The notes under the pieces were generated by a model. It was not told the DNA's origin. It made no database searches and worked only from the letters and a program-made list of their open reading frames with translations. Below are positions 1-6,629 of a DNA stretch of 64,000 nucleotides, piece by piece. Numbering within the stretch: position 1 is the stretch's first letter; the number at the start of each line of letters is the position of its first letter. The stretch is from contig JABIFY010000112.1 in NCBI GenBank assembly GCA_018650465.1, positions 19,338-83,337 on the forward strand. The letters run 5' to 3'. The position numbers and the translations under genes are program-made. The stretch is from Alphaproteobacteria bacterium. GTDB lineage: Bacteria; Pseudomonadota; Alphaproteobacteria; UBA2966.

Positions 1-498
1 ACCGCCACGCACCGGGTTATAGCCGCCACTACGTTCCGCACCACCGTCTTCGGAAATGGCGTCTGTGCCATACAAGGCGTCGTACAGGCTGCCCCATCGG
101 GCGTTGGCGGCGTTCAGGGCATAGCGCGCATTCATTACCGGCACGACCAGTTGGGGCCCGGCGATGACGGCAACTTCCGGGTCTACATTTGTGGTGCCGA
201 TGGCAAAGTCATCACCCTCGGACACCAGATAGCCGATATCGGTCAGGAACTGTTTATATTCAGCTGCATCGTGGGCCTGGCCCTTGCGCGCTAAATGCCA
301 GGCGTCGATTTCGGCCTGCAGGCTATCGCGTTTTTCCAGCAAGGCCTTGTTGCGTGGTGCCAGTGCCGCAAGAATGTCGGCCAGGGCAGACCAGACGTCA
401 TCAGCCGACATGCCGGTACCTGGAGCCATCTTTGTTTCGACCAGGGTGTGGAGAACTTCAGCGACCTGCAGGCCAGACTTTTCAATACGCTTTGTCAT
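1..498 (-). CDS. glcB: Malate synthase G, N-terminal part (cut by window edge)
   Basis: This is the first 166 residues of malate synthase G, which condenses glyoxylate with acetyl-CoA to malate in the cytoplasm (glyoxylate/glycolate assimilation). The start is the ATG at 498 and the frame runs open off position 1. Recognisable family landmarks are the N-terminal [16 protein letters not shown] block, [19 protein letters not shown] around residues 50-70, and [20 protein letters not shown] followed by [15 protein letters not shown] near residues 120-150. These belong to the long G isoform (about 720 residues), not the shorter A isoform. The catalytic barrel lies outside the window. The gene is divergent from the rhodanese gene at 738, leaving about 240 bp for two promoters. 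Confidence 0.93.
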   Translation of the reverse strand, partial: MTKRIEKSGLQVAEVLHTLVETKMAPGTGMSADDVWSALADILAALAPRNKALLEKRDSLQAEIDAWHLARKGQAHDAAEYKQFLTDIGYLVSEGDDFAIGTTNVDPEVAVIAGPQLVVPVMNARYALNAANARWGSLYDALYGTDAISEDGGAERSGGYNPVRGG

Positions 499-737
499 GA
501 TTCAAACGTTGCCTTTATTGAATATTGAATTGTTGCAAGAATTTGCGATGCATTGCCAGGAAAGGCTTTAACAGAATATCTACTTTGGAATATATCAAAT
601 ATGACATCTGACGACCATAGGGCAAGCGCGCACTGCGTCCAAAACCTGCTTAATCAAATTTGCACTGGACGCCAGTAGCTACAACCGGCAAATTACAGCT
701 CAACAACATTGAAACATTTGGCAGGAATATTCGGGAA

Positions 738-1133
738 ATGATTACCAAAGGCATCAAGGAATTATGCGCTGAAGCAGAAGAGATCGTTGAAACCTGGACG
801 GTCGCGCAAGCCATGGAACAGTACGGCAACGACGATGTGACTTTTGTGGATATCCGCGATGTGCGTGAATTGTGGCGCGAAGGGGCCATCCCCGGTGCCT
901 TGCACGCCCCGCGTGGTATGCTGGAATTCTGGGTTGATCCCGCCAGCCCCTATGCCAAAGAGGTTTTTCAGTCGGGCAAACGCTTCGCCTTTTTCTGTGC
1001 CGGTGGCATGCGCTCGGCTTTGGCGGCCAAAGCTGTGCACGAAATGGGTCTGGCCCCGGTTTGTCATATAGAAGGTGGATTTGCGGCCTGGAAAGCGGCT
1101 GAAGGGACTATCGAGGCAGTCGAGAAAAAATAG
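738..1133 (+). CDS. Rhodanese-like domain protein
   Basis: A single rhodanese domain of 131 residues, predicted to carry sulfane sulfur as a persulfide on its active-site cysteine. The sequence shows VTFVDIRDVRELWREGAIPGALHAPRG, then the active-site loop FFCAGGMRSALAA with the catalytic Cys, and a closing GGFAAWKAA motif, which is the usual rhodanese order. I chose the ATG at 738; an upstream in-frame ATG at 660 would add 26 residues that do not look like the family. There is no signal peptide, so the protein is cytoplasmic. It faces glcB divergently and ends 3 bp before the convergent membrane protein gene, so it is probably monocistronic. Its physiological acceptor cannot be told from the sequence. 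Confidence 0.88.
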   Translation: MITKGIKELCAEAEEIVETWTVAQAMEQYGNDDVTFVDIRDVRELWREGAIPGALHAPRGMLEFWVDPASPYAKEVFQSGKRFAFFCAGGMRSALAAKAVHEMGLAPVCHIEGGFAAWKAAEGTIEAVEKK

Positions 1134-1136
1134 CGG

Positions 1137-2549
1137 TCAAAGAAACGCGCCGAAATGCACAGCCAACCCGAGCACCACTGAAGACAGCAGATAGCAGGAC
1201 AACGTATAGGCCCGGTTCCAGACCAGGCCCACGGTGGCCCCACTGACATTATTCAGGTTGCCGATGGTCAGGGTCGACATGGCGACGGGCGATGAGCCCA
1301 CGGTCATGCCCCAGGCCGCGAGGTAACTTGTCGCCAGAACAACTGGCGCCACCCCAAAAGAAGTTGGGTCTGGTAAGGCACTACCCAGGATCATCACCGT
1401 GATAATGGCGTTCAAGCCCATTAGTCCGCCTGAAATAATGAGACCGATGACAATGGCCGGCACCAAAAAGGCCGGTGCCCCCGTCCACGCCAGGGCAGAG
1501 GAAATCATTTGCGGTTCCAGAAAATGAGCGATGATGGCCCCGGCAAACCCGGCCGTGGACAAAATCGTCAATTCCATACGGTAGCGCGGGACAGTTTCAC
1601 GCACAAAGCGGCCCAGATTTCTCATGACATGGGCCGAAGTGGAAACTGATGGCCGCTGTCTGCCCTGGACGACAAGCCATAATAAGGTCACCAAAGGCGC
1701 ACCCGTCATGACCCCGGTGGCCAGGGTAATATCAAACTGACTTTCCAGGCCTGAGCCGATGGCAAAAATGGTCAACAACAAACAGGTTGGGTACAGAAAT
1801 ACCATCCAGCTTTCGCTTGACTGGGGGGGTGCGACCGTAACGGCGGACCGGGGATAAGCAAGGCGATCCAGAAACCAGCCCAGGGACATCTGCAACAGGG
1901 CGATGACCGCCCCCGTCGACAATACATATGGCCAGCGGGCACCCGGCAAGGCCTGAAGCACAATCGCCAGAGAGATCGACATCGGCGACCACAGCAGACT
2001 GGAGGTAAAGCCCCTGAGCAGTGCCAGCATGGAACGTTTGGCCCGGATCAGACGGATACGTTCATCACCACCGACGGAGGCCAGGGTGTTTGCTGAATTG
2101 ATCATGGGGCCAAACATGCTCAGGCTGCCGATGCTGATGATGGCTCCAAACAAGGTGCCGCCCGTCCAGAAGGCGGTGTAGCGTTTGCCTGGTTTTTGCG
2201 AAAGAAGCAAACTGCCGCAGCGACGAACAATCTCCGAGCCATCTGCTGCGGCCCGGATAATGCCGAGGAATAACAAAAATGTGCACATAAAGACGCTGCG
2301 TTCCAGGCCCTGGATGATCAAACCGAGCGGATCCTCCGTCGCCAGGGCAACACCGATCAACAGCACGGCGCCAATGGCCAGAGCCTTGCCCGCAACCGGC
2401 AATTCAGACCATTGGGCAATAATGTAAAAAGCCACGGCCACAGCACCAACAGCCCCAAGTACCGGATTGCCGAGATATTCGGCGAACAGGGTCAGTCCTG
2501 CCGCACACATGACCAGAATGCCGATGAAGGCCGGAGGTATTTTATTCAT
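1137..2549 (-). CDS. Polytopic membrane protein, transporter-like, family not identified
   Basis: A 470-residue, very hydrophobic protein with roughly 12 predicted membrane helices and short loops. I do not recognise a diagnostic motif. The overall plan (two halves, Gly/Ser-rich segments such as GTLFGAIISIGSLSMFGPMINSANTL, and a hydrophilic central stretch near residues 240-330) is reminiscent of ion-transporter-superfamily carriers, but that is an impression only. It lies 28 bp downstream of ubiX on the same strand and is likely co-transcribed with it, which could mean transport of an aromatic or prenylated-flavin-related substrate; this is inference. The start is ATG 2549 with a weak purine-rich upstream stretch. 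Confidence 0.6.
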   Translation of the reverse strand: MNKIPPAFIGILVMCAAGLTLFAEYLGNPVLGAVGAVAVAFYIIAQWSELPVAGKALAIGAVLLIGVALATEDPLGLIIQGLERSVFMCTFLLFLGIIRAAADGSEIVRRCGSLLLSQKPGKRYTAFWTGGTLFGAIISIGSLSMFGPMINSANTLASVGGDERIRLIRAKRSMLALLRGFTSSLLWSPMSISLAIVLQALPGARWPYVLSTGAVIALLQMSLGWFLDRLAYPRSAVTVAPPQSSESWMVFLYPTCLLLTIFAIGSGLESQFDITLATGVMTGAPLVTLLWLVVQGRQRPSVSTSAHVMRNLGRFVRETVPRYRMELTILSTAGFAGAIIAHFLEPQMISSALAWTGAPAFLVPAIVIGLIISGGLMGLNAIITVMILGSALPDPTSFGVAPVVLATSYLAAWGMTVGSSPVAMSTLTIGNLNNVSGATVGLVWNRAYTLSCYLLSSVVLGLAVHFGAFL

Positions 2550-2576
2550 GAAACTCTTAAGCTTGAATAGACAAGG

Positions 2577-3149
2577 TCATTTGGCTTGATCGCCAGACCA
2601 GCGGCGGAACAGGTTATGTTCAATACCGAACTGATCCAGTGCCTTGCCGATGCTTTGGTTGATAATATCCTGAATGGTTTCCGGCCTATGATAAAAGGCG
2701 GGCACAGGCGGCAGGATGATCGCGCCCAGATCAGCCGCACGTGACATCAGATCAAGATGCCCTTTATGCAGGGGCGTTTCGCGAACCATCAACACCAGGG
2801 TGCGCCGTTCCTTCAGGGAAACATCGGCGGCGCGGGTAATCAGGTTGTCGTTATAGGAATTGGCGATGCCGGACAGAGATTTGATGCTGCACGGGGCAAC
2901 AACCATGCCTCGGGTCTGGAATGAGCCGCTGGAAACAGATGCCGCCAGGTCCTTGTTGGCATACACGACCTCGGCCATGTCTTTTACTTCGCTGACGGTC
3001 AGATCCATTTCGATTTGCAGGTTACGCCCGGCTGATGAGCTGAGGATCAGATGCGCCGGACAGTCCGTTGTCTGCAAGGCACGCAGCATCTCAACGCCAT
3101 AAATGACGCCTGAGGCACCTGAAATTGCAACAACCAAGGGTTTGGACAT
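2577..3149 (-). CDS. ubiX: Flavin prenyltransferase UbiX
   Basis: A 190-residue UbiX/Pad1-family enzyme. These proteins attach a dimethylallyl group to reduced FMN, making the prenylated flavin used by UbiD-type decarboxylases in ubiquinone synthesis and aromatic acid decarboxylation. Visible landmarks are the N-terminal FMN-binding VVAISGASGVIYGVEMLRAL, the central MVVAPCSIKSLSGIANSYNDNLITRAADVSLKERR region, LVLMVRETPLHKGHLDLM and AIILPPVPAFYHRPETI. I start at ATG 3149, preceded by a GGGAAGAA ribosome site, rather than at the 10-residue longer form from 3179. No ubiD is present in the window. A membrane protein gene follows 28 bp downstream, probably in one operon. Confidence 0.92.
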   Translation of the reverse strand: MSKPLVVAISGASGVIYGVEMLRALQTTDCPAHLILSSSAGRNLQIEMDLTVSEVKDMAEVVYANKDLAASVSSGSFQTRGMVVAPCSIKSLSGIANSYNDNLITRAADVSLKERRTLVLMVRETPLHKGHLDLMSRAADLGAIILPPVPAFYHRPETIQDIINQSIGKALDQFGIEHNLFRRWSGDQAK

Positions 3150-3309
3150 ATTCTTCCCGTTTGAAATGGTGACGATCACCTTGCGTATCTAACTATGAAT
3201 TCGTTGATCTGTCATGCCCCTCAAGCGACAACGAGACAAGATGTTATCTCGACATTGCCCAAAGTGATGATCATAATCCGCCTTCTTTTCAACAACTTCC
3301 GGCTTCCGA

Positions 3310-4269
3310 ATGTATTTTGTTTTCTCTGTCCTTATTACTGTCACCCTGCTGATCAGCGCCCCTGCATACGCCAAACCTTTGACGTTTAGCGTCGAACAGG
3401 TGTTTGTTGATGAGGACAATCACGACTTGCGTCGCGTCGGGGAGCTTGAGTTCATCAGTGGCATTTCTGTCACCAGCGACAACAAACGCTTTGGTGGATT
3501 ATCGGACCTGCATGTCAACCCGGATGGCCAAATGATCGCCATAACAGACAAGGGGAACAGATTGGCTGCCCAACTGGTGTTTGACCGCCACGGCAGCCTG
3601 GTTGGCCTGACCAATGGGGATATTACAAAGCTTCAAACTCCAAAAGGCAAAAAGCTGAAAGGCAAGAAAAAGTCCGATGCCGAAGGACTGACCCGGACAA
3701 AAGACGGTTGGTTTGTCAGCTTTGAACATAAACAGCGCATCTGGTTTTTTCCGGGCACTGATCCGGCAGTAGTCGCGGCGACAAAAATTTCTCCACCCAA
3801 GGGCCTGAAAGACATGCCTGCCAATGGCGGGCTGGAAAGCCTTGTTGAACTGGTCGACGGCCGACTGCTGACCTTCAGCGAAGATCTGGAAAATGCGCCA
3901 AGCCAAACCCAGGGCTGGTTGCGAACTGGCAAGGCTTGGGAAAATATATATCTCAGTCGCTCCGATGACTTCGCCCCTACGGGCATGACCCGTTTGGCGT
4001 CCGGCGACATTTTGGTATTGGAACGCAGCTTTAGTATTATGAAAGGTCCAGCCGCCCGGATCAGATTGATCGACCAGACGGATATCAAACCCGACGCCCT
4101 GCTTATGGGTCGCGAAATCGCCCGACTGTCCGGATCACAAACTGTGGATAATATGGAAGGCATCAGCGCCGTTATGACGCTACATGGAGAGCGGATTTAT
4201 TTGATTTCAGATGACAATTTTAATCCCTTGCAACGAAACCTGATTTTCATGTTTCGCTTTGCGGAGTAG
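3310..4269 (+). CDS. Secreted esterase-like phytase domain protein
   Basis: A 319-residue exported protein of the esterase-like-activity-of-phytase type (Pfam PF13449). A signal peptide is clear: a hydrophobic stretch over residues 3-17 followed by an APAYA cleavage site near residue 22. The mature part has the beta-propeller-like features of the family: SGISVTSDNKRFGGLSDLHV, MIAITDKGNRLAAQL, DAEGLTRTKDGWFVSFEHKQRIWFF, GGLESLVELVDGRLLTFSEDL, and RLASGDILVLERSFS near the middle. The true substrate of these proteins is mostly unknown; phosphate-ester hydrolysis is a family inference. No strong ribosome site precedes ATG 3310. It is divergent from ubiX. Confidence 0.8.
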   Translation: MYFVFSVLITVTLLISAPAYAKPLTFSVEQVFVDEDNHDLRRVGELEFISGISVTSDNKRFGGLSDLHVNPDGQMIAITDKGNRLAAQLVFDRHGSLVGLTNGDITKLQTPKGKKLKGKKKSDAEGLTRTKDGWFVSFEHKQRIWFFPGTDPAVVAATKISPPKGLKDMPANGGLESLVELVDGRLLTFSEDLENAPSQTQGWLRTGKAWENIYLSRSDDFAPTGMTRLASGDILVLERSFSIMKGPAARIRLIDQTDIKPDALLMGREIARLSGSQTVDNMEGISAVMTLHGERIYLISDDNFNPLQRNLIFMFRFAE

Positions 4270-4298
4270 GCAAATAACGACAGGCCTATTCTCACAAC

Positions 4299-4406
4299 AC
4301 TCCGTCACCCCGCACTTGATGCGGGGTCTACGCCTGTGTCGTTATGTTCAATGCCTCCCAATTGGTTCGCCGCATGGATCCCGCATCAAGTGCGGGATGA
4401 CGTGGG
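4299..4406. repeat. Composite palindromic repeat, copy 1
   Basis: Two short hairpins, at 4307-4327 and 4378-4398, each with a CTTGA/TCAAG loop (arms CCCCGCA/TGCGGGG and ATCCCGCA/TGCGGGAT). The two are inverted copies of each other, so the unit could also fold into one long hairpin. A related copy lies at 26441-26544. This looks like the REP/BIME-like elements that are common between genes in Alphaproteobacteria. Here it lies between two convergent genes. Confidence 0.8.
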
Positions 4407-4424
4407 AGAGGACACCGCTCACCA

Positions 4425-4889
4425 TCACCCCTCAAATTCAAGTATCTGTTTGAAGCCAAACGAAACGGCATTGTCGATCCACGTAATGGACAAGGGCCGA
4501 AAGCGATAAAGCGATGTTTTTTCCATGCGCTCAGCGCCCGGCCCGGATGCGAATTCCTTCATGAAGGCGTATTTGGCATTCAGGGCATCAAGACCGGTCT
4601 GGCGCTCACTTGTCTCGACCAGTTCCTCGCCCACACCCTGCAACTGCAAGCCTTGAATTAATTTGTAGTCGTCAACATTGTCCGCGATCGTCCCGGCACA
4701 GCCCACACCCATGGCGAGGTCCCGGGAATGGCGTGTGGAATTTTCCGAGAACCAGAACAGGTCAAAATGACGCCTGGCGTAAAAAACTGAGGCTGCATGA
4801 GCACCGTTCGGTCCGCTGGTTGCCAGGTTCAGGACCGTGTGGCTGTCAAGATAAGCAGCAATGACTTCTGACAGTTCTGTGTCATTCAC
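4425..4889 (-). CDS. Pyridoxamine 5'-phosphate oxidase-like FMN-binding protein
   Basis: A 154-residue split-barrel flavin-binding protein. The start of the fold is typical: VLNLATSGPNGAHAASVFYARRHFDLFWFSENST, then HSRDLAMGVGCAGTIADNVDDYKLIQGLQLQGVGEEL. The family binds FMN or F420, but the substrate of this member cannot be deduced. The start is GTG 4889 with a GGAGG ribosome site seven bases upstream. It begins 39 bp after the stop of the soeC-like gene on the same strand, so it may be the last gene of that operon and could serve electron transfer or repair there (inference). Confidence 0.8.
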   Translation of the reverse strand: MNDTELSEVIAAYLDSHTVLNLATSGPNGAHAASVFYARRHFDLFWFSENSTRHSRDLAMGVGCAGTIADNVDDYKLIQGLQLQGVGEELVETSERQTGLDALNAKYAFMKEFASGPGAERMEKTSLYRFRPLSITWIDNAVSFGFKQILEFEG

Positions 4890-4928
4890 AATACGACCTC
4901 CGATGATTTCCGGAGAAGTCTAACAGAA

Positions 4929-5876
4929 TCAGATCGTCGTTTCACCGTAATAAAGGTTCACCACATGTTTGGCCTCGGCAAAGAACAGCCAACGCTCGGC
5001 AACCATGCCGACCATCATCAGCAAGGCGGCCAGGCAACTGAACAGCACAGCCGGTACACCACTTGCCAATCCGGCGAGAATGACCAGCAAGGCTGGCAAT
5101 ACAAATCCGAATATAATGGCAATACGGCGCAGCTTGGCGGCATGTTTGCGGGCCACCTTGAAGCCCATTTCGGTATTCAGATAATTGGCTGAGGTATTCG
5201 GGGTTTCCAGCAGCCGGACTTCACCCAAGTCGCCAAGCCCGGTGGCGGTTCCCGAAGTGGACGTGACCGGGGCGTGATCTATTTGCCGCCAGAAGCGAAC
5301 TTTTGCAGCCAGGCCAAACACCAGCAAGACGACTGCCATGACGCTTACTTGCATCGACGGCAGGCTGAAAATATTCAACAGAGCCAAAAACCAGACTGCG
5401 CCCGTCATAAGCGCCAGAATAACATAATTCACCGGCACGATGGTCTGATGCCATGCTGGAATGGTCTTCAGCGAGGCGTAAATCTTGCCCGTGCAATAAA
5501 CCGTCACCAGCGACAGAACAGCCACGGCAATTGCTGCCAGAGCAATACTGCCAGAAATCTGTTCATAGAAAACCCAGGCAATGCCCAGCACGGCAGCGGG
5601 CACATAGGTCAGCAAAGCCAGCACCCCTTCCCGCGCCAGCCACGACGAGCGCCATTGGCTAACAGCCCGCCAGGCGCGCTCCGGACGACCCAGATGAAAA
5701 GTGGAGCTCAACAAACCAAAGGTAATGGCGGCAAGGGCCAGGCCCAACCCCCAGAAGCCCAACCAACGATCTGCTGGCAACAGGCCAAGGCTGGCAAACA
5801 CACCAATAAAGACAAGCAGGCCATAACCCAAGCCAGAGGCCGTGGTGAAAAAGATAACGGAATAGGCCGGGTTCAT
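4929..5876 (-). CDS. soeC: Membrane anchor subunit of a DMSO-reductase-family enzyme (SoeC-like)
   Basis: A 315-residue DmsC/SoeC-family integral membrane protein with about eight helices. It begins YSVIFFTTASGLGYGLLVFIGVFASLG and continues with the family block TFGLLSSTFHLGRPERAWRAVSQWRSSWLAREG, the usual signature of quinone-interacting anchors of molybdoenzymes. It should pass electrons between the Fe-S subunit and the quinone pool at the inner membrane. Its ATG overlaps the stop of the upstream Fe-S gene (ATGA at 5873-5876) and has an AGGAG ribosome site, so the two are translationally coupled. The symbol is assigned from context with the SoeA-like subunit. Confidence 0.85.
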   Translation of the reverse strand: MNPAYSVIFFTTASGLGYGLLVFIGVFASLGLLPADRWLGFWGLGLALAAITFGLLSSTFHLGRPERAWRAVSQWRSSWLAREGVLALLTYVPAAVLGIAWVFYEQISGSIALAAIAVAVLSLVTVYCTGKIYASLKTIPAWHQTIVPVNYVILALMTGAVWFLALLNIFSLPSMQVSVMAVVLLVFGLAAKVRFWRQIDHAPVTSTSGTATGLGDLGEVRLLETPNTSANYLNTEMGFKVARKHAAKLRRIAIIFGFVLPALLVILAGLASGVPAVLFSCLAALLMMVGMVAERWLFFAEAKHVVNLYYGETTI

Positions 5877-6628
5877 CGCACGTCTCCTGTCGTAGATAAC
5901 AACCGGTCAACCCAACCCAGAAAACCGCCCTCGGGTGAAGCATCCTCTAGCGATGTGGCTGAGGTAATGGCGCCGTCCTCGTCCCGTCGGGGCCGTGGTG
6001 GCAGATACTTATTTGTAGGACGGGTTTGCATTTCCGGCATCAGATCATAGCCTTCACGTGCGGCTACCAGACGCGACACATCTGAGGCCGGATCGCCCAA
6101 GTCTCCAAAGTGACGTGCCCCGGCCGGACAGGTCGCCACACAAGCTGGCACCCGATCCACGGCTTCCATATTCTGGTTATAAATCCGGTCGACACAAAGC
6201 GTGCATTTTTTCATCACACCGACATCGGCATCAAATTCCCGCGCTCCATAAGGACAAGACCAGGAACAGAGCTTGCAGCCAATGCACATATCTTCATCGA
6301 CCAGAACAATACCGTCTTCAGTGCGTTTATAGGATGCGCCGGTCGGGCAAACGGTGACACAAGGCGCGTCTTCACAATGCAGGCACGAGCGTGGGAAATG
6401 GACCGTGCGGCCCGCATGTCCTTCCCCCACTTCAAAGGCATGCACACGGTTGAACCAGACGCCAGTTGGATCAGTACCATAAGGGTCGCTGTCCGTCAGG
6501 GGGGCATGATAGCCGCCCGTATTCCATTCCTTGCAATTGACGGCGCAGGCGTGGCAGCCAACACAAATATCCAGATCAATAACAAGGCCCAGTTTGGTGG
6601 GCGACGGATTGGCGGGCAACGACGTCAT
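5873..6628 (-). CDS. soeB: Four-cluster ferredoxin subunit of molybdoenzyme (SoeB-like)
   Basis: A 251-residue DmsB/SoeB-type ferredoxin. Four [4Fe-4S] motifs are visible: CVGCHACAVNC near residue 20, CLHCEDAPCVTVCP near residue 90, CIGCKLCSWSCP near 120, and CTLCVDRI with CVATCPAGA further on. It relays electrons between the molybdopterin subunit and the membrane anchor. I start at ATG 6628 with GGGAGG upstream; a start at 6745 would add 39 residues lying inside the soeA-like gene. The start lies one base after the stop of the SoeA-like gene, and its stop overlaps the next start, so the three genes form a tight operon. Confidence 0.9.
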   Translation of the reverse strand: MTSLPANPSPTKLGLVIDLDICVGCHACAVNCKEWNTGGYHAPLTDSDPYGTDPTGVWFNRVHAFEVGEGHAGRTVHFPRSCLHCEDAPCVTVCPTGASYKRTEDGIVLVDEDMCIGCKLCSWSCPYGAREFDADVGVMKKCTLCVDRIYNQNMEAVDRVPACVATCPAGARHFGDLGDPASDVSRLVAAREGYDLMPEMQTRPTNKYLPPRPRRDEDGAITSATSLEDASPEGGFLGWVDRLLSTTGDVR

Positions 6629-6629
6629 G

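Noticed and set aside
5274..6050. A 258-codon plus-strand open frame antisense to the soeB/soeC-like genes
   Set aside because: It is Gln/His/Arg-rich with no family likeness and lies fully opposite well-supported genes; it is a shadow frame.
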